In this document: one piece after another, positions 17,022 through 24,378 of the stretch
Position numbering within the stretch: position 1 is the stretch's first letter
Layout of the letters: each line of letters starts with the position of its first letter
Program-made: the position numbers and the translations under genes
The notes under the pieces: model-generated
Told to the model about the DNA's origin: nothing
The model's database searches: none
What the model saw: only the letters and a program-made list of their open reading frames with translations
Source: Verrucomicrobiales bacterium
Lineage (GTDB): Bacteria; Verrucomicrobiota; Verrucomicrobiia; Limisphaerales; CAIMTB01
Direction of reading: 5' to 3'
DNA length: 64,000 nucleotides
Assembly (NCBI GenBank): GCA_016795425.1
Contig: JAEUHG010000174.1
Span: forward strand, 1 to 64,000

Positions 17022-18182
17022 ATGTTCAAACGATTCTTCGGTGGCCGATCCGGCCTCACCAACCTCGCCTTGCTGGCCATCCTGTTGTTCGCAGTCCTTC
17101 CCCTCTCGCTCGACATCTTCCGCCTCAACCTGGTCGGGAAGTATCTCACTTACGCCTTTGTCGCGCTCGGCCTGGTGGTGCTGTGGGGAAAGGGAGGCGT
17201 CCTGAGCCTGGGCCAGGGCGTGTTCTTCGGTCTCGGTGGCTATTGCATGGCCATGTTCCTCAAGCTGGAAGCCTCGGATCCGATCAGCACGAAGATCCAA
17301 TCGACACCCGGCATTCCGGACTTCATGGACTGGAACCAGCTCAAGGCGCTGCCGGCGTTCTGGGTTCCGTTCAAGAGCCTGCCCTTTAGTCTGCTCGCCG
17401 TGGTGGTCGTCCCTTCCGTGGTCGCCTTCATCGTCGGCTTGGCCATGTTCAAGCGACGCGTCGGCGGCGTCTATTTCGCCATCATCACGCAGGCTCTGGC
17501 ACTGATTCTTTCTCTTGGCATCGACGGCAACCAGGGCGTGACCGGCGGCCGAAACGGTATCACCGACCTGCGGACACTTTGGGGCTGGGACATCCGTGCC
17601 CAATCCTCCCAATACATCCTCTATTTCGTCACCTGCTTCCTTCTGCTCGCCACCATTGTCGGCCTCCAATGGCTGCTGTCGGGGCGCATGGGCAAGACGC
17701 TGGGCGCCATCCGCGACCGCGAGGACCGCGTGCGGTTTTCCGGCTATGACGTGGATCTGTTCAAGGTGTCCGCCTTCGTGTTGGCCGCAGGCATTGCCGG
17801 CGTCGGGGGCGCCTTGTTCGTGCTGCAGGTCGGATTCATCTCACCGTCTCTCGTCGGCATCGTGCCTTCGATCGAAATGGTCATCTTCGCGGCGGTGGGC
17901 GGGCGCCATTCCCTGCTCGGCGCAGTGTACGGCACGCTGATCGTCAACACCGGCAAAAGCCTCTTTTCGGAGACCTTCCCCCAACTGTGGCTGTTCGCCA
18001 TGGGCGGCCTGTTTATCGCGGTCGTCGTCCTCTTTCCCAACGGCCTCGCCGGCATCTGGGATCTCGCTCGGCGCCAGGGATGGTCGAAGTTCGTTCGAGC
18101 CAAGGCCGGCACCGCCGCGGCGGATGCCGTGGGACTCGCCTCCACTCTCTCCGCTAATCCCGCCAAGGAAGGCAAATCATGA
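17022..18182 (+). CDS. urtC: Urea/amide ABC transporter permease UrtC
   Basis: The second permease (386 residues, LivM type) pairs with UrtB to form the membrane channel. It shows TYAFVALGLVVLWGKGGVLSLGQGVFFGLGGYCMAMFLKLE, the LivM/UrtC signature GVLSLGQGVFFGLGGY. It also has the UrtC-specific IPDFMDWNQLKALPAFWVPF segment and the coupling helix LGAIRDREDRVRFSGYDVDLFK. The C-terminus contains GGRHSLLGAVYGTLIVN followed by a cytoplasmic Ala-rich tail. It starts 48 bases after urtB and its stop overlaps the start of urtD by four bases (ATGA), showing tight translational coupling. Confidence 0.92.
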   Translation: MFKRFFGGRSGLTNLALLAILLFAVLPLSLDIFRLNLVGKYLTYAFVALGLVVLWGKGGVLSLGQGVFFGLGGYCMAMFLKLEASDPISTKIQSTPGIPDFMDWNQLKALPAFWVPFKSLPFSLLAVVVVPSVVAFIVGLAMFKRRVGGVYFAIITQALALILSLGIDGNQGVTGGRNGITDLRTLWGWDIRAQSSQYILYFVTCFLLLATIVGLQWLLSGRMGKTLGAIRDREDRVRFSGYDVDLFKVSAFVLAAGIAGVGGALFVLQVGFISPSLVGIVPSIEMVIFAAVGGRHSLLGAVYGTLIVNTGKSLFSETFPQLWLFAMGGLFIAVVVLFPNGLAGIWDLARRQGWSKFVRAKAGTAAADAVGLASTLSANPAKEGKS

Positions 18183-18922
18183 GCAACACCAGCTTCCTAC
18201 TCGCCATCGAAGACCTGACCGTTTCGTTCGATGGCTTTAAGGCCGTCGAGGGACTCAACCTCTACCTCGAGCAAGGGGAACTCCGCGTCATTATCGGCCC
18301 CAATGGTGCCGGCAAGACGACCGTGCTCGACATGATCTGTGGCAAAACTCGCCCGACCGCCGGCAGCATCATGTTCCGCAACCGCGAACTGGTCGGCCTC
18401 AGGGAACACGAGATCGTCCGCGCCGGCATCGGACGGAAGTTCCAGACGCCCTCCATCTACGAGAACCTCACGGTTCGCGAAAACCTGGAGTTGTCCTACC
18501 CCCGAGGGCGGACGGTTCTCGGCAGCCTCGCGTTCCGTGTCACGGCCGAGGTCAACGAGCGGGTGGGAAAAGTCGCCTCGGAGATCGGGCTCTCGGAACA
18601 ACTCGAAATCGAAGGTGCCTTTCTCAGCCACGGACAAAAGCAATGGCTGGAGATCGGCATGTTGCTGATGCAGGAGCCGGATCTTCTCATGCTCGATGAG
18701 CCGGTCGCTGGAATGAGCCCGCCTGAGCGCGAAAAGACCGCCGCCCTCATCCGCCGAATCAGCGCCGGGCGCGCCATCATCGTCATCGAGCATGATATGG
18801 AGTTCGTCTCGCGCATCGCCGACAAAGTCACCGTCCTCCACCTCGGCAAAATCCTTGCCGAGGGTTCAATGGCCGAGATCCAGCGGCATCCCAAGGTCAT
18901 CGACGTCTATCTCGGCCATTAA
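18179..18922 (+). CDS. urtD: Urea/amide ABC transporter ATPase UrtD
   Basis: This cytoplasmic ATP-binding subunit of 247 residues is of LivG type. Walker A is IIGPNGAGKTTVLD, the Q-loop region is GIGRKFQTPSIYENLTVRENL, the signature is FLSHGQKQWLEIGMLL (LSHGQ instead of LSGGQ, common in UrtD), Walker B is LLMLDEPVAGMSP and the switch His is in VIEHDMEFV. It energises UrtBC together with UrtE. The gene overlaps the end of urtC by four bases and is 36 bases before urtE. Confidence 0.94.
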   Translation: MSNTSFLLAIEDLTVSFDGFKAVEGLNLYLEQGELRVIIGPNGAGKTTVLDMICGKTRPTAGSIMFRNRELVGLREHEIVRAGIGRKFQTPSIYENLTVRENLELSYPRGRTVLGSLAFRVTAEVNERVGKVASEIGLSEQLEIEGAFLSHGQKQWLEIGMLLMQEPDLLMLDEPVAGMSPPEREKTAALIRRISAGRAIIVIEHDMEFVSRIADKVTVLHLGKILAEGSMAEIQRHPKVIDVYLGH

Positions 18923-18958
18923 TCTCACCGTCCAAACCCGCCCACTCGCAAACGCATC

Positions 18959-19648
18959 ATGCTCGCCGCCTCACAACTCAGTGTCGGTTACGGACAAAGC
19001 CAGGTTCTCCACGACGTGTCGCTCGCCGTCAAACCGGAGGAGATCCTGGTCATCATGGGTCGCAATGGCATGGGAAAGACCACCCTGCTCAAGTCCCTCG
19101 TCGGCCTGCTGCCCGTTCGCTCGGGCAGCATCAAGCTTGGCGCACTCGAGATCGCCACCTTGCCCGCCTTCGAGAGGGTCCGGCTCGGCATCGGATTCGT
19201 CCCTCAGGGCCGCATGATCTTCCCGTCTCTCACCGTCGAGGAAAACATCCTCACCGGTGCCCGCGGTCCCGTCGCGACCTCGGTGTGGGAGGAGATTTAC
19301 GCGCTCTTTCCCGTCCTGCACCAGATGCGCTCCCGTAAGGGCGGCAATCTGTCGGGCGGCCAGCAACAGCAACTCGCCATCGCCCGCGCCTTGGTCACCA
19401 ACCCCAAGGTCATGGTCCTCGATGAACCCACCGAAGGGATTCAGCCGTCCATCATCAAGGACATCGCCAAGGCCCTGAAGGAAATCCGCCGCGCCCGCAA
19501 GATCGCCATTATCGTCTCCGAGCAGGTGGTGAGTTTCATGATGGAACTCTGCGACCGTGCGCTGGTCATCGACCGCGGCCGCTTCATCTACGAGACGAAC
19601 CGCGACCAACTGGACGCCGACCGGATTCGTTCCCTGCTGGCCGTATGA
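18959..19648 (+). CDS. urtE: Urea/amide ABC transporter ATPase UrtE
   Basis: This is the second ATP-binding subunit (229 residues, LivF type). Motifs are Walker A IMGRNGMGKTTLLKSLVGLL, Q-loop IGFVPQGRMIFPSLTVEEN, signature LSGGQQQQLAIARAL and Walker B VMVLDEPTEGIQPSII. The usual switch His is replaced: the segment reads IAIIVSEQVVSFMM, giving Gln where most ATPases have His, which is common in UrtE and LivF proteins. It completes a five-gene transporter. The next gene is the formamidase, 70 bases on, in the same direction with no terminator visible between them. Confidence 0.93.
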   Translation: MLAASQLSVGYGQSQVLHDVSLAVKPEEILVIMGRNGMGKTTLLKSLVGLLPVRSGSIKLGALEIATLPAFERVRLGIGFVPQGRMIFPSLTVEENILTGARGPVATSVWEEIYALFPVLHQMRSRKGGNLSGGQQQQLAIARALVTNPKVMVLDEPTEGIQPSIIKDIAKALKEIRRARKIAIIVSEQVVSFMMELCDRALVIDRGRFIYETNRDQLDADRIRSLLAV

Positions 19649-19718
19649 AGCACTCTTCTCCCTGCACCCAAACCTCACGTAACTCCCAACCACGCACCAA
19701 CCCCAACTCCAAAACCCC

Positions 19719-20942
19719 ATGGCCAAACCCCTGATCAAAGTCGACTTCAAGACCCCACCGGAGAAACAAAAATACCTCCACAACCGATGGCACCCCGATC
19801 TCCCGATGGTTGCCAAGGTGAAACCCGGCGATGAGTTTCGGGTGGAGTGTATCGACTGGACCGGCGGTCAGATCGCCGACGACGACAGCGCCACCGACGT
19901 GCAGATCGTCAATCTGACCAAGGTCCATTATCTCAGCGGCCCCATCGCGGTGGAGGGTGCCGAGCCCGGCGACTTGCTCGAGGTCGACCTGCTCGACGTT
20001 GGAGTGCTTCCCGAGTCGGCCTGGGGTTTCACCGGAATCTTCGCGAAGTCGAACGGCGGAGGGTTTCTGACCGATCATTTCCCCGACGCGCGCAAGGCCT
20101 GCTGGCATTTCAGTGGCCTCTACGCGAACTCGCGACACATCCCGGGAGTGGAATTCGCCGGCATCACCCATCCCGGCCTCATCGGCTGCCTGCCGTCGCG
20201 CGAACTGCTCGACACCTGGAACAAACGGGAGTCCGAACTCTTCGCGACCCAACCGGACCGCGTGCCGCCCCTGTGTGCCCTGCCCTACGCGGAAACCGCT
20301 CACATGGGCGCCATGAGCAAGAGCGCCGCCAAACAGGCTGCGAAGGAAGCCGCGCGTACCGTTCCGCCCCGCGAGCACGGCGGCAATTGCGACATCAAGA
20401 ACCTCAGTCGCGGGTCCAAGGTCTACTTCCCTGTCTATGTGAAGGGGGCCGGACTTTCCATGGGCGACATCCACTTTTCGCAGGGCGATGGCGAGATCAC
20501 CTTCTGCGGTGCCATCGAGATGGCCGGTTACCTCGATCTCCGGGTCAGCCTGATCAAGGGCGGCATGAAGAAATACGGGATCACCAATCCCATCTTCCAA
20601 CCCAGCCCCGTCGAACCCAAATACTCCCGATTCCTCATCTTCGAGGGCATCTCGGTCGATGAAGCGGGCAAGCAGTATTACCTCGACGCCCACGTCGCCT
20701 ATCGCCGCGCCTGTCTCAACGCCATCGAATACCTGAAGAAGTTCGGGTTCACCGGCGAACAGGCCTACGCGATCCTCGGGACCGCCCCCGTAGAAGGCCA
20801 CATCAGCGGCATCGTCGACATCCCCAACGCCTGTGCCACGCTGTACGTGCCGACCGAGATCTTCTCGTTCGACATCCTGCCCAACGCCTCCGGGCCCAAG
20901 AAATTCCTCGACGGCAAAATCGACCTCGCCCGCGTGTCTTAA
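19719..20942 (+). CDS. fmdA: Formamidase (acetamidase/formamidase family, FmdA)
   Basis: This 407-residue cytoplasmic hydrolase, the same length as the Methylophilus formamidase, splits formamide to formate and ammonia. The family pattern is clear: NRWHPDLPMVAKVKPGDEFRVECIDWTGGQI, the metal and substrate region DLLEVDLLDVG, FAGITHPGLIGCLPSRELLDTWN, REHGGNCDIKNLSRGSKVYFPVYVKGAGLSMGDIHFSQGDGEI and the conserved AYAILGTAPVEGHISGIVDIPNACATLYVPTEIF near the C-terminus. It follows the amide/urea transporter and precedes fmdB, matching the Methylophilus fmd cluster. Ammonia release makes it the nitrogen-yielding step of the locus. Activity on acetamide or other short amides is possible. Confidence 0.95.
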   Translation: MAKPLIKVDFKTPPEKQKYLHNRWHPDLPMVAKVKPGDEFRVECIDWTGGQIADDDSATDVQIVNLTKVHYLSGPIAVEGAEPGDLLEVDLLDVGVLPESAWGFTGIFAKSNGGGFLTDHFPDARKACWHFSGLYANSRHIPGVEFAGITHPGLIGCLPSRELLDTWNKRESELFATQPDRVPPLCALPYAETAHMGAMSKSAAKQAAKEAARTVPPREHGGNCDIKNLSRGSKVYFPVYVKGAGLSMGDIHFSQGDGEITFCGAIEMAGYLDLRVSLIKGGMKKYGITNPIFQPSPVEPKYSRFLIFEGISVDEAGKQYYLDAHVAYRRACLNAIEYLKKFGFTGEQAYAILGTAPVEGHISGIVDIPNACATLYVPTEIFSFDILPNASGPKKFLDGKIDLARVS

Positions 20943-20962
20943 ACTCTCGCTCCAACGAATCC

Positions 20963-21331
20963 ATGCCCTTCTACGACTATTACTGTCGGGACTGCGGGGA
21001 GTTCGCGCTCAATCGCAGCATCGCGAACCGCGACGACCGCGCCCTCTGCCCTATGTGCGGCCGGGCCGGCTCGCGCGTGGTGACAGCGCCCCGACTTGCC
21101 CTCATGCAACCGATGGTGCGCATGGCCCAGGAGCGCAATGAACGGAGCCGCCACGAACCGTCCGTTTCCCAACGGCATCGGTGCGGTACTGGCTGTGGTT
21201 GCAGCTCGGGTCCCGCACGGATGTCCCCGTCCTCCACGGCGATCGCCAAGAAGCGCAGCGTGGAAGTTCCCAAACTGGGTAAATTCCAAACCGGGCGCCG
21301 CCGCCAGCGTCCGTGGATGCTGGGGCATTGA
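20963..21331 (+). CDS. fmdB: FmdB-family zinc-ribbon protein
   Basis: This small protein of 122 residues has the FmdB ribbon at its N-terminus: MPFYDYYCRDCGEFALN and LCPMCGRAGSRVVTAP provide the two Cys pairs. A second Cys cluster HRCGTGCGCSSG lies near residue 70, as in several FmdB proteins encoded beside formamidase. FmdB was proposed in Methylophilus to regulate the amidase genes, but the role is not settled; it may instead help metal handling for FmdA. It starts 20 bases after fmdA and ends before a strong hairpin at 21360-21393, so it closes the operon. Confidence 0.88.
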   Translation: MPFYDYYCRDCGEFALNRSIANRDDRALCPMCGRAGSRVVTAPRLALMQPMVRMAQERNERSRHEPSVSQRHRCGTGCGCSSGPARMSPSSTAIAKKRSVEVPKLGKFQTGRRRQRPWMLGH

Positions 21332-21359
21332 GACCAAACCACGGCTCAAAAAAAGGCAA

Positions 21360-21393
21360 CAGGCCCTCCTCCCGTCCGCGGGAGAAGGGCCTG
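21360..21393. terminator. Two-way hairpin terminator between fmdB and the toxin-antitoxin pair
   Basis: A near-perfect inverted repeat pairs CAGGCCCTCCTCCCG with CGGGAGAAGGGCCTG around a short TCCG loop, giving about 14 base pairs with one mismatch. On the minus strand it is followed by TTGCC and then a run of seven T, a good intrinsic terminator for the leftward vapC transcript. On the plus strand the downstream sequence is pyrimidine-rich but has no clear T run, so it is weaker for fmdB. It lies 28 bases after the fmdB stop codon. Confidence 0.75.
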
Positions 21394-21591
21394 ATCTCTT
21401 CCTCGGTCTTCTCTCCGCAGCCCGCTCCATGCCGAATCGCCGTTCGACCACGGCGCCCCGGGGTCACAACTTCGGGGTATTGTCAAATGTCAAGGTTTGA
21501 CCCCATTGCCTCCCCTTCATTTGGGCAACACGCCCTTAACATTCGACAATGTCGCCCTCAACGGAGCAGATCGGCGCCATACCCTTCGAGA

Positions 21592-22020
21592 CTAGAACAC
21601 GTTTTCTCCCACAAGTCCGAAGTAGGACGCCGAGCCGATGAGACGGGCATCATTCGAGAAGATCTTCGCATATCCCGCCTCGGCGGCGCAGGCAAGATGG
21701 ATGGCGTCGGCTGCGCGCAGGGCGACGGACGCCGGCAAGGTGGCGTAAACGGCCGAGAGACGCAGAATCACCGACGGCGACAACGGGAGCCATCGGAAGC
21801 CTCCGAACTCAGCGTCCCGATCGAATTCGTCGAGCAGGATTTTCAAATCCCTCGACCCAATGGCCCCCTCCCTCAGCTTGCGATGGAAAGCCGCCACGAC
21901 CTCGGCCCGACCGTGAATGCAACACGCAAGGCGATCGGTACCCGCGAGAGCACGCACCTTCTCCCAACCGGCATCCTTGGTGTAAAGCCGGACCAGATAA
22001 CTGGTGTCAAAATAGAGCAT
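21592..22020 (-). CDS. vapC: PIN-domain ribonuclease toxin (VapC type)
   Basis: This 142-residue PIN-domain protein keeps all four acidic residues of the nuclease centre: D5 in MLYFDTSYLVRLY, E40 in GRAEVVAAF, D105 in RAADAIHLACA and D124 in FSNDARLI. VapC toxins cut specific RNAs, usually tRNA or rRNA, until neutralised by the partner antitoxin. The gene starts four bases after the stop of a Phd/YefM-type antitoxin on the same strand, the expected antitoxin-first order. The start at 22020 is fixed by the first catalytic Asp. The downstream hairpin with a T run at 21360-21393 probably ends the transcript. Confidence 0.92.
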   Translation of the reverse strand: MLYFDTSYLVRLYTKDAGWEKVRALAGTDRLACCIHGRAEVVAAFHRKLREGAIGSRDLKILLDEFDRDAEFGGFRWLPLSPSVILRLSAVYATLPASVALRAADAIHLACAAEAGYAKIFSNDARLIGSASYFGLVGENVF

Positions 22021-22024
22021 CCAA

Positions 22025-22285
22025 TCAGGCGCGGTCTTCCCGATCCTGGGAGATGCCCTGGGTCGCATCCGATCCCCGGCTCGTCCTTCCGCTTCGATCA
22101 AGATTCCGGAACGCCTTTGACGGCCTGCGTGCGGCGAAATAGGGAGGTTCAGCCCCATCGGTTTCCGGCACGATTCGGGCGATCGGCCGCCCGTTGTCGG
22201 TGACCACGATCTGCCCGCAACGTGAAGCCTCGCGCACCCATTGTCCGGTCCTGGCGTGCAACTCACGCAGGGTCACTTCCTTCAT
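22025..22285 (-). CDS. Phd/YefM-type antitoxin
   Basis: This 86-residue protein begins MKEVTLRELHARTGQWVREASRCGQIVVTDNGRPIARIVPE, the canonical Phd/YefM N-terminal DNA-binding fold, in which the conserved NGRP turn precedes the strand IARIVP. The C-terminal half (PPYFAARRPSKAFRNLDRSG) should be the flexible toxin-binding tail. It pairs a Phd-class antitoxin with a PIN toxin, a combination seen in many VapBC-like modules. Its start codon overlaps a short inverted repeat (22285-22303) that could be the autoregulatory operator. It is the first gene of the two-gene operon. Confidence 0.9.
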   Translation of the reverse strand: MKEVTLRELHARTGQWVREASRCGQIVVTDNGRPIARIVPETDGAEPPYFAARRPSKAFRNLDRSGRTSRGSDATQGISQDREDRA

Positions 22286-22303
22286 GTGTCGCAGTGTGAC
22301 ACA
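22285..22303. promoter_or_regulatory. Candidate operator of the toxin-antitoxin operon
   Basis: The inverted repeat TGTGTC-N7-GACACA touches the first base of the antitoxin start codon. Phd-class antitoxins bind short palindromes at their own promoter and repress it, with the toxin acting as corepressor, so position and symmetry fit. Only six bases are on each arm and no binding data exist; chance occurrence is possible. Confidence 0.4.
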
Positions 22304-22470
22304 CTTGGAGCGAAATCGTCAATAAGGCTGCAGCCCCTCTTCCTCATTCGATTCCGTTCGCCCACGGACCAGGGACACCGGGGACATCTTCCCTTGGCAT
22401 TCCACGTCCCCCGGCTTGACGGAGCGCGCCGGGCCGCAAGAACCTGACGCCCGATCTTCGACGTCACCCG

Positions 22471-23334
22471 ATGAACCCCTATCTTCAATTGGTGGAGCAG
22501 GTCCAAACTCTTCGCGACCAGGGCCGCAAACTTCCACTCGGCGCCTTCGCCGATTGTCCGCGAGTCCACGTCGCGGCGGATGCCCCCAAGGCCCTGATCT
22601 TCTCTCCACATCCCGATGACGAATGCATCATCGGCGCGCTGGCCCTTCGCCTTCTTCGACAATCGCAATGGCGAGTGGTCAATGTGGCGGTCACGCAAGG
22701 CAGCAACAAGGACCGCCAAGCCGGGCGTCTCGAGGAATTGCGCGCCGCCTGCCGCTTCCTGCAGTTCGATTTGGTGACCACGATTCCCGGGGGCTTGGAG
22801 AAGATTAACCCCAAGACCCGCGCCGGGGATCCGTCCCACTGGCAACAGGCGGTGGCGGTGATCGCCCGCATTCTCCAGGAACAACGCCCCAAGGTCGTGT
22901 TCTGCCCGCACGAACTCGACTGGAACAGCAGCCACATCGGCACGCATTTCCTCGTGGTCGACGCACTCAAGACTCTGCCTGGCGATTTCACCTGCGACGT
23001 GGTGGAGACGGAATTCTGGGGCCAGATGCCGACGCCGAATCTCATGGTGGAGAGCTCTTCCCAGGATGTGGCCGATATGATGGCCGCCTGCTCGTTTCAC
23101 GTGGGCGAAGTCCGTCGCAATCCTTATCACCTGAGCCAGACGGCTTGGATGCAGGACAATGTCCGGCGCGGCGGGGAGTTGGTGGGAGGCCAGGGCGGCG
23201 CGGCTCCGGATTACCTGTTCGCCACCCTCTTCCGGCTTCGCCGCTGGGAGAACGGCAACCTGGCTACCTTCTATACCGGCGGACGTAACCTGCCCGTCTC
23301 CGAGGACCCGGCGTCGCTATTTGCACGGAAATGA
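22471..23334 (+). CDS. PIG-L family deacetylase (LmbE-like)
   Basis: This 287-residue cytoplasmic zinc hydrolase is of the PIG-L/LmbE family, which removes acetyl groups from N-acetylglucosaminyl compounds. The zinc site is visible as H47-P-D-D-E51 in ALIFSPHPDDECIIGALALRLL, with further ligands in PHELDWNSSHIGTH (H155 and H159). D49 is the expected general base. It could act in bacillithiol-like thiol synthesis or on cell-envelope sugars; the length is above the BshB1 average and the C-terminus (YLFATLFRLRRWENGNLATFYTGGRNL) is not diagnostic. It is convergent with korB and separated from it by a strong hairpin. No bshA or bshC homologue is in view. Confidence 0.88.
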   Translation: MNPYLQLVEQVQTLRDQGRKLPLGAFADCPRVHVAADAPKALIFSPHPDDECIIGALALRLLRQSQWRVVNVAVTQGSNKDRQAGRLEELRAACRFLQFDLVTTIPGGLEKINPKTRAGDPSHWQQAVAVIARILQEQRPKVVFCPHELDWNSSHIGTHFLVVDALKTLPGDFTCDVVETEFWGQMPTPNLMVESSSQDVADMMAACSFHVGEVRRNPYHLSQTAWMQDNVRRGGELVGGQGGAAPDYLFATLFRLRRWENGNLATFYTGGRNLPVSEDPASLFARK

Positions 23335-23348
23335 TTCCCTGAAAACCA

Positions 23349-23386
23349 AACGCCGCCGGCCTGCGATGCGCGAGGCCGGCGGCGTT
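23349..23386. terminator. Hairpin between convergent genes
   Basis: A perfect inverted repeat, AACGCCGCCGGCCT paired with AGGCCGGCGGCGTT around a ten-base loop, lies 14 bases after the deacetylase stop codon and 24 bases beyond the korB stop. It gives a very GC-rich 14-base-pair stem serving either direction. Neither side has a clear T run, so it may act with Rho or as an mRNA 3' end stabiliser. Confidence 0.65.
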
Positions 23387-23410
23387 GAAATGCAGGACCG
23401 AAGCGTCCGC

Positions 23411-24355
23411 TCACTTCATACGATCGAAGGTCTTCTGAAGGATTTGCCAGGGTTCAAGCCCCTGAACCTTGCTTTGCGCGTCGGCGCCGATCTTGGCTTC
23501 CAGCGCGTTCTTGGTCGGCCGGGATGTCTTGTAGAGAATGCCGAAGTAACCCGGGAACGGTTGTCCCGCGAGCTTGTAGGCCGCGCCTTCGTCAGTGACG
23601 TCATGGTCCTTCGGAACCTCGACGAACTGGCCTCCCTTGCGGGGGTTCGAGGAGTCGAAGGCGCCGGGGAAGAACTCCACGCATTCGCTCAGGCATTGGA
23701 TGAAGGAAAACCCGTCGTGATCCAACGCGGCATCCATCATCTGCAGCAGGTGATTCGGGTTGGTATGCGTGGTCCGGGCGATGAACGTCGCCCCGGCCGC
23801 CAGCGCCTGTTTGAGCGGATTGATGGGTTGATCCACCGCGCCCCAGATGTCCGTCTTGCTCTTGAACCCGAGCGGTGAGGTCGGCGAGGTCTGCTTCTTG
23901 GTCAGGCCGTACACCCAATTGTCCATCACCACCAGAGTCATCTTGATGTTCTTGCGGGCGGTATGGCTGAAGTGATTGCCACCGATCGAGAACGCGTCGC
24001 CGTCGCCGCTGAACGCGAAAACGTGCAGGTCAGGGCGCGACAACGATATGCCGCTGGCGAATGGGAGGGCGCGCCCGTGAATGAAATGGGCGCCGTGCGC
24101 CTGCACGAAGTACGGGAACCGACTGGAGCAACCGATGCCAGCCACGGTGGTTACCTTCTCGTGCCAGATTTTGCGCTTCTCGATGAGTTTGTAGTAAAGC
24201 GCCAGGACCGAGAAATCGCCGCAGCCTGGACACCAGGTCGGATGGTCCGCTGCCAGCTCTTTCTTGGTCAGCGGCTTGCGTTCAGCCTCAGTCAGTGGCG
24301 GCACCACCAGGGCGTCCTGCCGCGGGGGAATCGAAAACAAACGGGTTTGACTCAT
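23411..24355 (-). CDS. korB: 2-oxoacid:ferredoxin oxidoreductase, beta subunit
   Basis: This 314-residue thiamine-diphosphate-binding subunit belongs to 2-oxoglutarate or related 2-oxoacid:ferredoxin oxidoreductases. It has HPTWCPGCGDFSVL with two cluster cysteines, VAGIGCSSRFPYF with a third, and the TPP/Mg motif GDGDAFSIGGNHFSHTARKN followed by VMDNWVYGLTKKQTSPTS. IQCLSECVEF supplies a further cysteine. With KorA it converts a 2-oxoacid plus CoA to the acyl-CoA and CO2 while reducing ferredoxin; in aerobes this often replaces or supplements the 2-oxoglutarate dehydrogenase complex. It starts 23 bases after korA. Whether pyruvate or 2-oxoglutarate is preferred cannot be fixed from sequence alone. 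Confidence 0.93.
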   Translation of the reverse strand: MSQTRLFSIPPRQDALVVPPLTEAERKPLTKKELAADHPTWCPGCGDFSVLALYYKLIEKRKIWHEKVTTVAGIGCSSRFPYFVQAHGAHFIHGRALPFASGISLSRPDLHVFAFSGDGDAFSIGGNHFSHTARKNIKMTLVVMDNWVYGLTKKQTSPTSPLGFKSKTDIWGAVDQPINPLKQALAAGATFIARTTHTNPNHLLQMMDAALDHDGFSFIQCLSECVEFFPGAFDSSNPRKGGQFVEVPKDHDVTDEGAAYKLAGQPFPGYFGILYKTSRPTKNALEAKIGADAQSKVQGLEPWQILQKTFDRMK

Positions 24356-24378
24356 GATCGAAAGTTCCGTGGATGAAA

